Of a stretch of DNA of 64,000 bases, positions 1-9,248 are shown piece by piece. The DNA is from JBKCUK01 sp046318415 (GTDB lineage Bacteria; Pseudomonadota; Alphaproteobacteria; Caedimonadales; Caedimonadaceae): assembly GCA_046318415.1 (NCBI GenBank), contig JBKCUK010000009.1:1-64000 (forward strand), written 5' to 3'. The notes beneath the pieces were generated by a model. The model saw nothing but the letters and a program-made list of their open reading frames with translations, was not told the origin of the DNA and ran no database searches. Within the stretch, counting starts at the first letter, position 1. Every line of letters begins with the position of its first letter. A program made the translations under genes and the position numbers.

Positions 1-227
<227 letters not shown>

Positions 228-259
228 TAAACGCCAATCGAGCAAATGATAAAACATAA

Positions 260-280
260 ATAATAGATATTATCTTTTTT
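260..280 (+). terminator. AT-rich hairpin and T-run after the Gly-Asn gene
   Basis: ATAAT and ATTAT flank a four-base loop (260-273), followed by C and six T (275-280). The stem is short and all A/T, so this is a weak terminator candidate. Confidence 0.35.
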
Positions 281-514
281 ATTATTAAAATCCCCAACCA
301 AATAAACACTCAATTTAATTTAAAAAATAAAAAAAATCATCAATAATTATACATAAATCCCCCTACCCCATGAATGTTTTTCATGGCCACAAAAAGATCA
401 CGCTTTAATTTTCTTAAAAATTTCAACAAATAAATATCAAATTTTTGAGTTAGGAAAACGAGGGACTGCCTCACTCATGCAGCGGTCATTTTGATTTCTT
501 GAAAGGATAAATTG

Positions 515-820
515 ATGAAAAATGTTGCTTTCCTATTGTGCTCTTTCCTGTCGGTATCTGTGAGCACCCCTTGCCTGGCTAGTTTTCAAGGTTGCGAAGA
601 AACAAACACTCCCACACATACTAAGGTCATTCGAAAAGATTATTATAATTCTTATGATCAAATATTTAAGGTTGTAAAGCACGCTAAATCAGAGGTTTCT
701 CTGGCGTCGATCGACCCAACACCCATGCCGTGCCCCCCAAAACCATCGTCGATTGACCCAAAACCAAACTTAAAGGCATTAAATGATTCAAAAGCAAAAA
801 TGAACAAGTCAGCAGCATAA
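515..820 (+). CDS. Small secreted hypothetical protein
   Basis: This 101-residue protein begins with a clear Sec signal peptide: a Lys at position 2, a hydrophobic core, and a likely cut after the Ala of CLAS near residue 23. The mature part is short, hydrophilic and ends in a Pro-rich stretch with two near copies of a SIDPxP motif, then a Lys-rich tail. ATG at 515 is preferred to the TTG just before it because GAAAGGA lies 8-14 bases upstream of the ATG. I recognise no family. The neighbouring DNA is AT-rich, and the gene sits between two other hypotheticals, so it may belong to the accessory secreted set seen elsewhere in the window. Confidence 0.7.
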   Translation: MKNVAFLLCSFLSVSVSTPCLASFQGCEETNTPTHTKVIRKDYYNSYDQIFKVVKHAKSEVSLASIDPTPMPCPPKPSSIDPKPNLKALNDSKAKMNKSAA

Positions 821-883
821 GGCCTCTCCCTTCTTGACCAAATACAAGGAAAGGCTTCCCTGTTTGAAATTGAAAAAAATCAA

Positions 884-1390
884 ATGGCGATCATTAAAGA
901 CATAAATATCGATGATATTCAGGAATACATTGAATCAAAAAACATTCATTCAGCAGAAATAGATCCGTCTACAACAAAATATAATAAGTTATCATTTAAA
1001 AATATTAACATTAACATTGAAGACTACTGCATTATAAAAAAAGAAGAAAAATATAATTCTGATCTAACATTTTCTTTTCCTCGGGAGCAAAAGAAAGTCA
1101 TTAAAAAAGTTGGACATTATGTTCATTACTTGAGATTCTCCATCGCCGAACCCATGCAGAAGCATGTCTCAAATAAAATCGAGTTTGATAAGAAGAATGG
1201 CAAAGAGTTTTTCAAAACTATTTTCGCTGCACTTCCTAATATTCAGTATCTGAGGATAGCCGACAGTGTTCCAAGTAATCTGGGAGAGCTCATTGAGAAA
1301 GTGTTAACAAATTGGCACGGAGAGAGGAACGTTGCTTCTCTAAACAATCAAATGCACAGGGCTTTCGAGCTTTTGACGAAACAAAACTAG
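884..1390 (+). CDS. Hypothetical protein, AT-rich, LRR-like C-terminus
   Basis: The 168-residue product is Lys/Ile/Asn-rich and has no signal peptide. Near residues 107-125 the segment LPNIQYLRIADSVPSNLGEL has the spacing of a leucine-rich repeat. The start is uncertain: ATG 884 has no good ribosome-binding site, and the frame stays open upstream to base 839 with coding-like content. A CTG at 860, preceded by a purine-rich AAGGAAAGG, is an alternative; or the gene could be the remains of a longer one. It ends just before a strong terminator at 1411-1438. Function unknown. Confidence 0.55.
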   Translation: MAIIKDINIDDIQEYIESKNIHSAEIDPSTTKYNKLSFKNININIEDYCIIKKEEKYNSDLTFSFPREQKKVIKKVGHYVHYLRFSIAEPMQKHVSNKIEFDKKNGKEFFKTIFAALPNIQYLRIADSVPSNLGELIEKVLTNWHGERNVASLNNQMHRAFELLTKQN

Positions 1391-1410
1391 AATATATCTT
1401 ACCTTCGTCA

Positions 1411-1438
1411 CGCCCGCCGCATCCGGCGGGCGTTTTTT
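1411..1438 (+). terminator. Strong intrinsic terminator
   Basis: CGCCCGCC (1411-1418) pairs perfectly with GGCGGGCG (1425-1432) across a six-base loop and is followed by six T. It closes the transcription unit ending at 1390. Confidence 0.9.
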
Positions 1439-1519
1439 ATTTTGCGCATCGGCGAGATAAAGACCACGTTGAACGCTGTCATAACTGATGATTATGGTGA
1501 AAATTACAAAGGCTTATGT

Positions 1520-1595
<76 letters not shown>

Positions 1596-1648
1596 ACGTA
1601 ACGATGCAAACCTTAGATAAATATCCGAAAAGATGCAAGGGGGTTTGA

Positions 1649-2785
1649 TTATTTTTTCTTACTTTTTACATCATAATGGGCAGGAGCCCCCATGAGATAG
1701 CCCTGAGCGTAATCAAATCGAAAATTTTGAAGCGCCTCTAAGTCCACCTCCCTCTCCACATGGGTCAGGATGATATCCTTCTCAAGCCTAGCTGCAGCCA
1801 ATCTAAAGTCATACAGATGCCTTGCACGGGGGGCACTTTGCACTTCCTGAACCACATGACGGATATCAACCTTAAGGAATCGCACTGCTGGGCACCTTAG
1901 GAAATCAGCACGGTCGTCAAACCCTTCAATTTGATCTATGGATATTCTCAGGCCCTTACGCGCAAAGAGCTCTAAGGTTTTACGCGCGCGGTCGGTTAAG
2001 CACGGGTAAGCATGCGCCGAGATTTCCAAAACTATACACGGCAAAATCTGCCCATGGGTTTGGAAAAGATCTTGCAGTTGCCCTAAAAAAACGCGGTCAT
2101 TGAGGCTGTCCGGCGATACATTCACAAAGAACCGTACACTTGGATATTGTGGCGCCAGGCATTCGACAAACCGTAAACACTGCAAGAGAAGGATCTGGTC
2201 CATACGTGGTATCTGTCCAGATTCCTTAAGGCGACTCAAAAAGTCATCAGGTTCAAGCAAACGGCCATCCGACAGGACAAGGCGGCCATAGACTTCAAAA
2301 AAACGCGGCCTTTTTTGCGGCAGATTTACGATGGGCTGCAGCAGCAGCGCCACACGCTCTCCAACAAGCGAGCGCTGGATTTCATCTGGTTGCGGCTCTT
2401 CAGTAAAGGACGCATCATTATCAAAAGCGTCCTGGTCCGAAGAGTCAAAACGTGAAAAAACCGCTTGCTCCATAGGCCCACTTAGATCATAACGCCGCTT
2501 CTTAAGGGGGGCATGGTTTTCTTGCGTCCTTACCTGCCTCAGCGCGGCCTGTAATGTTTGATTTTCCTCAGTGAGGGCTACCATGATCGAGCGAATCAAT
2601 CTGCGCTCTTTAAGTAAAGAGAGGGCAAGCGCACCCAACGAAACTGTAGCCAACCAAAGCCCAAACAACACAAAAGACTTGATGAACGAAGAAAGGTCGA
2701 AAAGCAAAGCGGTGCAGAAGACGGCAGCAACCAGAACCATGGCAATGATAAAAGCGCCCTGGTCAGGCAAGCGAAGCCTCTTCAT
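1649..2785 (-). CDS. Membrane-anchored, degenerate EAL-domain protein
   Basis: The protein (378 residues) has two N-terminal membrane helices (about 12-32 and 36-58), a short coiled linker and a C-terminal EAL domain (about 140-370). EAL domains hydrolyse or bind cyclic di-GMP. Here the signature EAL reads EVY, and the DDFGTG metal loop reads DQIEGF, losing the second aspartate. The Asn of FVNVS, the Glu of VLEIS, the Lys-Asp of LKVD, the Glu of HVERE and QGY near the end are kept. It may therefore bind but barely cleave the nucleotide. It follows flgH on the same strand with about 100 bases between, which suggests a role in motility control. GTG 2791 is an alternative start but overlaps the AGGGGG site that serves ATG 2785. 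Confidence 0.85.
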   Translation of the reverse strand: MKRLRLPDQGAFIIAMVLVAAVFCTALLFDLSSFIKSFVLFGLWLATVSLGALALSLLKERRLIRSIMVALTEENQTLQAALRQVRTQENHAPLKKRRYDLSGPMEQAVFSRFDSSDQDAFDNDASFTEEPQPDEIQRSLVGERVALLLQPIVNLPQKRPRFFEVYGRLVLSDGRLLEPDDFLSRLKESGQIPRMDQILLLQCLRFVECLAPQYPSVRFFVNVSPDSLNDRVFLGQLQDLFQTHGQILPCIVLEISAHAYPCLTDRARKTLELFARKGLRISIDQIEGFDDRADFLRCPAVRFLKVDIRHVVQEVQSAPRARHLYDFRLAAARLEKDIILTHVEREVDLEALQNFRFDYAQGYLMGAPAHYDVKSKKK

Positions 2786-2885
2786 AAGCACCCCCTACAC
2801 CCCAGCGGAAAAGGAGATTATACTCCTATTCTACCCGGATCAGGGGGGCTGATACCATCTTTTCCGACTCTTTCAGCAATAGCCA

Positions 2886-3659
2886 TCAGAAGGGTGAAAG
2901 AGCGTCGATAATCTGATGACCAATGGGCGGCAAGTTTTTATCACTTAAGATACCACGACCACCGTAACTCAAGCGCAGTTCCGCCACCTGGTTTTGCGAG
3001 ATTGTATTGGCAGAGGAAATATCCTCCGGCCTGATAATACCCGTCAAAAAGATTTCCGTCACTTCAGCATCCACCCTCACCTCTTGACGGCCTTGGATGA
3101 CAAAGTTGCCGTTGGGCAATTGCTGCGTAATGGTACAGGGAACACTTAAATTATTGAGGGTCAGTTTTCTCTCAATCTTATTGCTGTCGGCCTTGTGAAT
3201 GGGCTTACTTGAAATATCTATGAGTTTTGTAGGATCAACATCCTTGCCAAAAACCTTTTTAAGGTCTTTCTCGCGGCCAGCAATATTATTGACAGTAATC
3301 TTGTTACTTGAAGTACGCTGACTATCGACCTTATCTTCAACAGTACTCGAGCTTGTGTAGTTCACTATCACGGTCAGCAAATCACCAACGCGCTTCGCGC
3401 GTTGATCTTTAAAGAAACCGCGCGCCCCAGGCTGCCACAGGGAATTCACCTGGCGCTCGGGCTGCACGGGAGCTGGCATGGGCATGGTGATGGGCTTATT
3501 ATCTGGATCCTGGCGTGGATCTTGAACCCGCGACAAGGGCGGGTGGTCACCAATATTTGCAATGCGATTGAGGGTCGTACATCCCTGAAGTTGCAAGGCC
3601 AAACAGAGAACAGTTAATAACTTAAAAGACTTGCGGGTACTGTGCACAGATCGTGTCAT
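2886..3659 (-). CDS. flgH: Flagellar L-ring protein FlgH
   Basis: FlgH is the outer-membrane lipoprotein that forms the L-ring around the flagellar rod. The 257-residue product starts with a lipoprotein signal ending in the lipobox LQGC (Cys about residue 27). It carries the family core: RAKRVGDLLTVIV, then the beta-rich segments including GNFVIQGRQEVRV, and a tail with EDISSANTISQNQVAELRLSYGG (quoted in part). Length is typical (about 230-260). Its start overlaps the flgA stop by four bases, so the two are translationally coupled. It is the last gene of the leftward flgF-flgG-flgA-flgH run. Confidence 0.97.
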   Translation of the reverse strand: MTRSVHSTRKSFKLLTVLCLALQLQGCTTLNRIANIGDHPPLSRVQDPRQDPDNKPITMPMPAPVQPERQVNSLWQPGARGFFKDQRAKRVGDLLTVIVNYTSSSTVEDKVDSQRTSSNKITVNNIAGREKDLKKVFGKDVDPTKLIDISSKPIHKADSNKIERKLTLNNLSVPCTITQQLPNGNFVIQGRQEVRVDAEVTEIFLTGIIRPEDISSANTISQNQVAELRLSYGGRGILSDKNLPPIGHQIIDALSPF

Positions 3660-4459
3660 TGTACGTCTCCAGAATGAGAGGCTTGGGGTGCGATTTCAAC
3701 CACCCCGGGCGCCGTGATAATTCCAACCAACATTTTTCCTGATTCAGTGTTTTTTACCTTGATGCTTGCGCCCAGCTCGCCTTCTTGAAGCGCCAGCCCT
3801 CTGGATTCAAGCTGCATATGATCACTGGTATAGCGCATGGTGATCATGCTGTTTCGGGTGACAGCCCTTGGCTTTTGTACATCGGAGGCGCGAATGGGCA
3901 CGTTGGCCTGCAAGTTTTTCCCCTTCACTTCGCTTCCCACCAGCGCATTGACCTCACTCACAACAAAACGGTTCACTTGGCTTTCGGGCACCTTCAGCCA
4001 TTTGATATCACTTTCTTGAATCATTTGTTTTGCGGCCACGGTGTGGGCTAAGACAGGAATTTCAACCATTCTCATAATTTTACCCTGCAAAGGCATCGGT
4101 GGCAGATCTGGATCCGCAAATTCAAGGGTTGCGGTGAACCGATTTTGCTGCGGGTTCAGCTTGAAAGCATGAATTGTATAGGACAAAGGCGCTTTGACGG
4201 GCACATCTACAGGAAGGGGATGATGGGTTAACTCTAGCTCAAACTCGCCTTGAATTTGCTCACGCGCACTTTGCTGCAGCTGGCTTAGAACCTCTTCTAG
4301 GGTCAACGTTTGCAACTGATCAAAAGCCCCCTCTTCCCCTTGAGGCGGGGCACTTTTTTCCTGTGCGGTGATGTCGTTAAGGGTCTTAGATTCAACAAAA
4401 ACCGTGCATAACCCGCACATTGCCAGCCAAATCATCCCGCTTTTAAGCGTTCCCTGCAT
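3656..4459 (-). CDS. flgA: Flagellar P-ring assembly chaperone FlgA
   Basis: FlgA is the periplasmic chaperone needed to build the P-ring. The 267-residue product has a signal peptide (cut near residue 25) and a C-terminal SAF-like domain: VLAHTVAAKQMIQESDIKWL, then LVGSEVKGKNLQANVPIRASDV and a final NTESGKMLVGIITAPGVVEI. The length agrees with the family. It lies 24 bases after flgG and overlaps flgH by four bases, the usual alphaproteobacterial order. flgI, the P-ring protein itself, is not in the window. Confidence 0.95.
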   Translation of the reverse strand: MQGTLKSGMIWLAMCGLCTVFVESKTLNDITAQEKSAPPQGEEGAFDQLQTLTLEEVLSQLQQSAREQIQGEFELELTHHPLPVDVPVKAPLSYTIHAFKLNPQQNRFTATLEFADPDLPPMPLQGKIMRMVEIPVLAHTVAAKQMIQESDIKWLKVPESQVNRFVVSEVNALVGSEVKGKNLQANVPIRASDVQKPRAVTRNSMITMRYTSDHMQLESRGLALQEGELGASIKVKNTESGKMLVGIITAPGVVEIAPQASHSGDVQ

Positions 4460-4483
4460 GTATCGCCTCTTTCTTATGGGTGA

Positions 4484-5275
4484 CTAGACGATATTCACCG
4501 AGGCCTCACCCATGCGACTTGCCGTTTGCTGAACCTTTGCGTCCATCTCGTAGGCTTGTTGAATGCGAATGAGCCCGGTCATCTCGGTCACAGCATTGAC
4601 GTTAGAGCCTTCTAGGGCATTCTGCAACAGGGTACCAAAGCCAGGCTGTCCTGGTGCGGCAATATTGGGCCCACCCGAGGCGACCGTTTCAAGAAACGTG
4701 TTGTTATCAATGGCCGTGAGTCCGCCCGGATTCACAAAGTTCGCAAGGGTAATCGTGCCAACCACTTGAGGCTGCGTCTGCCCATCGATCTTTACACTCA
4801 CATCCCCATTTGGATTAATGGTTACCGAGGTCACATTCGCTGGGATGGTAATATTGGGCTCCAGAAGATAGCCTTGCTGTGTGACCATTTGCCCCTCGGC
4901 ATTGACCGTAAAGCTTCCATCCCGTGTGTAGCCGATTTCGCCGGAGGGTAAGGTAATCTGGAAATAGCCAGGTCCCTCAATCATGAGATGAAAAGGATCA
5001 TCGCTTTGAATGGCTGGCCCCTGATTCAGCAACCTTGCAACACCCGCCATTTTGACGCCCATGCCGATTTGGATACCGGCAGGTTTAACCGTGCCGGCAG
5101 AGGATGTTAGCGTCCCCACACGGCTAAAGTCCTGATAGGCCAGCGTTGTAGTTAACAAAGTTCTCTTGTTAAAAGCCGTTGAGTTCATGTTGGCAAGGTT
5201 ATGGGCGGTGACCTCCAGGGCCCGCTGTTGGGCTTCCATGCCGCTGGCTGCGATATAGGCTGCTTGAATACTCAT
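4484..5275 (-). CDS. flgG: Flagellar distal rod protein FlgG
   Basis: FlgG forms the distal rod of the flagellar axle and is exported by the flagellar type III system, so it has no Sec signal. The 263-residue protein has the conserved N-terminal rod motif AHNLANMNSTAFNKR, the internal GPGYFQI and GEIGYTRDGSF segments, and the C-terminal block VTEMTGLIRIQQAYEMDAK that pairs with the N-terminus as a helical bundle. Length is exactly as expected. The gene starts 15 bases after the flgF stop. Confidence 0.97.
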   Translation of the reverse strand: MSIQAAYIAASGMEAQQRALEVTAHNLANMNSTAFNKRTLLTTTLAYQDFSRVGTLTSSAGTVKPAGIQIGMGVKMAGVARLLNQGPAIQSDDPFHLMIEGPGYFQITLPSGEIGYTRDGSFTVNAEGQMVTQQGYLLEPNITIPANVTSVTINPNGDVSVKIDGQTQPQVVGTITLANFVNPGGLTAIDNNTFLETVASGGPNIAAPGQPGFGTLLQNALEGSNVNAVTEMTGLIRIQQAYEMDAKVQQTASRMGEASVNIV

Positions 5276-5290
5276 ATTCCCCTCCCGTTT

Positions 5291-6016
5291 TTAGATTGCT
5301 GCGCCTGTCTTCAACAGCTGTTGTGTTGCTTGGCTGCGCATGTGATTTTGTTCTTGAATAAGCTTTTGTACGCCCTGATAGCTTGTTAAGATTTGCTGCA
5401 AGTTGACGGTTTGCTCGATGGCATTCACGTTTGCATTTTCAAGGGACCCTTGCGCCACTTGTATATCAGGATTTACAAGGGGCTCTTCATCGGTTGCAAG
5501 AAGCGTCCCGCTCTCATAGCGCATGGCGTATTCATTCTCGAAATTGAAGACGCCCAAATTATCGATAATTCCCTGCTCACTCGAAATCGTGCCATCTGGA
5601 GAGATTTCAATCTTCTGAATCTCGGCAGGTACCGTAATGGGACCCAAGCCTGAGCTAAGAACTGGGTAACCATCTTGGGTTACCAAAACGCCTTCTGCAT
5701 TCAGGCTAAATCCCCCATTGCGGGTAAAACGTACACCAGCCGGTGTCTCGACTGCAAAATACCCGGACCCCTTAATGGCTACATGCAAAGGATCACCCGT
5801 GAAGAAGGGGGCGCCGGGTTGCAGCGTACGAGTTGTGGCATAATCGCCGACGAAACTTGCGCCCGTATCCTGACTCTTCAAGAGATGCTCAGCAAAGATC
5901 ATCTTGCCCCCCTGGTACCCTGGCGTATTCATATTGGCCAAATTACTGGCAATATGGTCGACTTGCCGGTGCAAGACAGTCGCGAGGGAAAGACCTATAT
6001 CCGTTGCAAGAGCCAT
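5291..6016 (-). CDS. flgF: Flagellar proximal rod protein FlgF
   Basis: FlgF is a proximal rod subunit. The 241-residue protein has the rod N-terminus ASNLANMNTPGYQGGK, the central GSGYFAVETPAGVRFTRNGG, and a C-terminal block with ENANVNAIEQTVNLQQILTS. It is shorter and more divergent than FlgG, as is usual. It is the first gene of the leftward flagellar run and is divergent from fliL; the 146 bases between hold the promoters for both directions. Confidence 0.95.
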   Translation of the reverse strand: MALATDIGLSLATVLHRQVDHIASNLANMNTPGYQGGKMIFAEHLLKSQDTGASFVGDYATTRTLQPGAPFFTGDPLHVAIKGSGYFAVETPAGVRFTRNGGFSLNAEGVLVTQDGYPVLSSGLGPITVPAEIQKIEISPDGTISSEQGIIDNLGVFNFENEYAMRYESGTLLATDEEPLVNPDIQVAQGSLENANVNAIEQTVNLQQILTSYQGVQKLIQEQNHMRSQATQQLLKTGAAI

Positions 6017-6100
6017 TTTTCACCTATGCCGTTCAACATTTACAGCTGACTATGCATAAGGTGTGCCAAGCCAAAAAAAATGATCTGAAATCGTGTACTT

Positions 6101-6127
6101 TTGCAAATGATAAGTTTGGTCTAGAAT
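6101..6127 (+). promoter_or_regulatory. Candidate promoter for fliL
   Basis: TTGCAA (6101-6106) and TAGAAT (6122-6127) are 15 bases apart, about 35 bases upstream of the fliL start. The spacing is short for a sigma-70 promoter, so this is only a candidate; the flgF-fliL gap must carry divergent promoters. Confidence 0.3.
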
Positions 6128-6162
6128 AATTTTTATAAAAAAGAAAAAACAGGGAGCAAATA

Positions 6163-6681
6163 ATGTCAGCTGAAGAAAGCCCCGAGACTCAAAACCCCGC
6201 AGAAGAGGGAAAAGAGGGTGAAGGCAAAAAAAAATCCAGTAAATTACTTCTCATTATTATCATAGCCGTCGTGGTTCTTGGTGGTGGCGCAGCCGGATTT
6301 CTATTCCTCACACCCATGGGAAAAAAAATGATTGGCTTGGACCATGACAAAAAGGATGCAGAGAAAAAGCCCGAGCAAATCGTCTACTATGAAATGCCCG
6401 AACTTATTGTCAACTTAACCACCACTGGTAAAAGAACACCCTTCTTACGCGTTGTGATGAAATTTGAACTTCCGGACCAAGAGGCCGTCAAGACCATGGA
6501 CCTCATTAAGCCGCGGATAATTGACTCTTTTCAAGTTTATCTGCGCGAATTGCGGATGGATGACCTTGAAGGCTCGGCGGGCGTGCAACGTTTAAGGGAA
6601 GAGCTCCTCAAGCGCGCCAATGCCCTATCTGCTCCTGTGCAAGTACGGGATGTCTTATTTGAAACATTACTAGTGCAGTAG
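6163..6681 (+). CDS. fliL: Flagellar basal-body protein FliL
   Basis: FliL is a single-pass inner-membrane protein that sits by the stators and supports motor torque. The 172-residue product has a charged cytoplasmic N-terminus, one membrane helix (about 29-50), a Lys-rich linker and the periplasmic FliL domain, with the conserved PELIVNL and a C-terminal VLFETLLVQ. AGGGAG lies eight bases before the ATG. It is followed at once by fliM, as in most alphaproteobacteria. Confidence 0.94.
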   Translation: MSAEESPETQNPAEEGKEGEGKKKSSKLLLIIIIAVVVLGGGAAGFLFLTPMGKKMIGLDHDKKDAEKKPEQIVYYEMPELIVNLTTTGKRTPFLRVVMKFELPDQEAVKTMDLIKPRIIDSFQVYLRELRMDDLEGSAGVQRLREELLKRANALSAPVQVRDVLFETLLVQ

Positions 6682-6690
6682 GGATTGACC

Positions 6691-7779
6691 ATGAGTGATG
6701 AGGTCAAAACAGAAGATGCCATCGATGAAGAGGCCATGGCCGCTGAATGGGCAGCGATGGCCGATGGCGAGGAAGCTGTTCAGCCAGAATTAGACAGCGC
6801 CGACGATGGGACTGTCTCTGAGCGTGTATTAAGTCAGGATGAGATTGATAGTCTTCTGGGCTTCGACTCCTCCGAGAAAAGAAGCACGGCATGGTGGGAG
6901 ATTCTCACCAACTCCTCAGCCCTCTCTTACGAGCGTCTTCCGATGCTGGAGGTGATTTTTGATCGCCTCGTACGCCTACTAACAACAAGTCTTCGAAATT
7001 TTACATCTGATAACGTTGAAGTATCCCTCGAAAGCATGACCTCCATTCGCTTTGGCGAGTACTTGGACGAGGTCCCTCTTCCCGCCCTTTTAAGTATTTT
7101 CAAGGCAAAACAGTGGGATAGCTCGGCTTTACTGACGGTCGACACGCCTTTAATTTATACAATTGTTGATGTGCTTCTTGGTGGACGTCGCGGTAGCGCC
7201 CCCGCACGAACTGAAGGCCGCCCCTTCACAACCATCGAGCGCACCCTGATAGAGCGCCTGGTGCGGGTAGTCCTTGCCGACGTCTCAAAGGCCTTTGCGC
7301 CCCTGTGTGAAGTGGACTTTATGTTTGAGCGCCTAGAGACCAATCCTCGCTTTACAACCATTACGCGCCCCTCTTCCGCCTGCATGCTCACAAAAGTGCG
7401 ACTTGAAATGGAAGGTCGTGGCGGCAATTTCGAATTTTTGATTCCCTACTCAACCATCGAGCCAGTTCGTGAACTACTGCTGCAGATGTTCTTGGGAGAG
7501 AAATTTGGCCAGGATTCCATTTGGGAGCAGCATTTAGGCTCCGAGCTGTGGAACACAGAAATGCAGCTGGATGTTGTGATGAAGGAGACAACCATATCTC
7601 TCAACGATGCGCTGAATTGGAAGCCTGGATCGCAAATCATTTTAGAGGCAAAGCCAACGGATCCGGTCGTCCTGCGCAGTGGTGAGAGCATTGTCTGTAC
7701 GGCCTTTGTCGGCCAACGGGATGGCAAGGTTGCCGTACAAGTGGACCATAATTTTATCAGACCAAGCGAGGAAGCATGA
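6691..7779 (+). CDS. fliM: Flagellar motor switch protein FliM
   Basis: FliM is part of the C-ring rotor switch and binds phosphorylated CheY. The CheY-binding motif LSQDEIDSLLGFD is present but lies around residue 48, behind a very acidic N-terminal extension that many alphaproteobacteria share. The middle domain (about 85-270) contains TDNVEV-like and LGGRRG segments, and the C-terminal FliN-like domain begins near residue 285. ATG 6691 is chosen because AGTAGGGA precedes it; the TTG six bases earlier is too close to that site. The end overlaps the next gene by four bases (ATGA). Confidence 0.96.
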   Translation: MSDEVKTEDAIDEEAMAAEWAAMADGEEAVQPELDSADDGTVSERVLSQDEIDSLLGFDSSEKRSTAWWEILTNSSALSYERLPMLEVIFDRLVRLLTTSLRNFTSDNVEVSLESMTSIRFGEYLDEVPLPALLSIFKAKQWDSSALLTVDTPLIYTIVDVLLGGRRGSAPARTEGRPFTTIERTLIERLVRVVLADVSKAFAPLCEVDFMFERLETNPRFTTITRPSSACMLTKVRLEMEGRGGNFEFLIPYSTIEPVRELLLQMFLGEKFGQDSIWEQHLGSELWNTEMQLDVVMKETTISLNDALNWKPGSQIILEAKPTDPVVLRSGESIVCTAFVGQRDGKVAVQVDHNFIRPSEEA

Positions 7780-8234
7780 CAATTAGCATAATTATTGATG
7801 TTGTGGTCATTACGCTACTGATTGCAACCATCGCCTATGCCGTGCTGCTCAACAAACGCCTCACCACCTTGCACAAAGGCCGGGATGAGCTCCAAAAGTT
7901 CCTCGATACGTTTTCCCTCTCCATGGCGAAGGCAGAAGGTTCTGTGAAGGATCTGAAAGCTGCTGGTGAGGCTGCCCTTCATGCGGTTGTCGATCAGCTG
8001 ACGAAAGCCACAGCCTTGCGCGATGAACTGGCGTTTTTAACAGAAAAAAGCGACGCCCTTGCAGCAGCATTGGATGAACGGATCAACGAGTCTCGAACCC
8101 TCTTGCGTCAGCTGGAGGAAACACAGCAGTTACCGCGCAAAAGTCTAAAGGATGTCTCCCTTACAGCCGATCACTCAGCGCAAGCTGAGGAAGAGGAACC
8201 AGACATCATCCGCACACTTAAACGGGTGAGATAA
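7776..8234 (+). CDS. DUF6468 flagellar-operon membrane protein
   Basis: The 152-residue protein has one N-terminal membrane helix (about 4-24) and a long coiled-coil region, then an acidic tail ending in DIIRTLKRVR. This matches the DUF6468 proteins that lie between fliM and motE in alphaproteobacterial flagellar operons. Its biochemical role is not known to me. The four-base overlap with fliM and the three-base gap to the next gene show it is part of the operon. Confidence 0.85.
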   Translation: MTISIIIDVVVITLLIATIAYAVLLNKRLTTLHKGRDELQKFLDTFSLSMAKAEGSVKDLKAAGEAALHAVVDQLTKATALRDELAFLTEKSDALAAALDERINESRTLLRQLEETQQLPRKSLKDVSLTADHSAQAEEEEPDIIRTLKRVR

Positions 8235-8237
8235 GCA

Positions 8238-9143
8238 ATGGAGCACTTCTTAAAACTCTGTCAGCGTATTCAAGATCTGTGCAATCGCCTGTTTGAGCAG
8301 CTATTTGCTGTGCTGATGTTTCGGGTCAGATTACTGCCCATCGTCATCTTTTGCGCGTCAGTTTTATTATCCCTCAAAGTCGTAAGCCTGAAAGACAATG
8401 TGGATCGCTACGCGCTTGAAATTGAAGCAAGTCGGGCTGTTGCTTCAGAAACCGAAGACACTGCGCGAGAACAGCAGGCCAATAAACAAAGCAACCTCCC
8501 AAATGGTACAGATCCTGCCCCAACGACTAGTGCTTCGGCTCAGCAACCATCCACGACGCCGAATGCTGTGCCTTCCCCAGATGTGACCAAATTAGACCCT
8601 AGCACCCTCTCACCTGAGGCCTTTCAAGCCATGCGTCAGGCGGCAGAGGCACGTCAAAAGCAAGCTGCCCTACAGGCTCAAGCAGAACAAACTGGACCTC
8701 AGACCATGGCATCACCTGCCAATGCAGCCAATCAACAGACCGCCCCAGTGCATAACACCCCTTCCCAGGTCGATCCCGTTAAGCAAGCAACCGCGCAAAG
8801 CTTAGAAGCCAAGCTGCAGAAAAAAGTAGAAGAACTCCAAAAAGCCGAGCAAAAACTAACGGACTTGATGAATAAAATCGACGAAGAAGAAAACGTGAAT
8901 ACAAAGCGTCTTGTAAAAATGGCGGAAGCCATGCCGCCAAAAGAAGCAGCCGCCATATTGGAGGGGCTTGAATTCTCTGTTCTTCTTGAGCTGATGGAAC
9001 GAATCAAAGAAGCCAAAGCCTCTGCCATCCTTGCAAGTATGGAACCGCAGAAAGCAAGCTATCTAATGACAGAGCTGGCCAAACGAAAAAAGGTTTTCAA
9101 AAAAGATAACCCCGATCAATCCACAACCACCTCGCCAAACTAG
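8238..9143 (+). CDS. motE: MotE-like flagellar protein (MgtE N-domain)
   Basis: MotE proteins are periplasmic chaperones that stabilise the motor protein MotC in alphaproteobacteria. The 301-residue product has an N-terminal membrane helix (about 30-50), a long Gln/Ala/Pro-rich linker (about 75-180), a coiled coil (about 185-220) and a C-terminal MgtE-type helical domain with LVKMAEAMPPKEAAAILEGL and SAILASMEPQKASYLMTEL. The low-complexity linker is longer than in most relatives. The operon position supports the flagellar assignment. The symbol rests on domain architecture. Confidence 0.82.
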   Translation: MEHFLKLCQRIQDLCNRLFEQLFAVLMFRVRLLPIVIFCASVLLSLKVVSLKDNVDRYALEIEASRAVASETEDTAREQQANKQSNLPNGTDPAPTTSASAQQPSTTPNAVPSPDVTKLDPSTLSPEAFQAMRQAAEARQKQAALQAQAEQTGPQTMASPANAANQQTAPVHNTPSQVDPVKQATAQSLEAKLQKKVEELQKAEQKLTDLMNKIDEEENVNTKRLVKMAEAMPPKEAAAILEGLEFSVLLELMERIKEAKASAILASMEPQKASYLMTELAKRKKVFKKDNPDQSTTTSPN

Positions 9144-9248
9144 GTAAGGGTGTTGGTGACAATGGCCATGACATGAAAGGTATGGGGAATTAGCCGTTCC
9201 TTAACTTTTTTGTTCAAAATTGAAACTAGAGAAAGGGAGATTTGGCCG

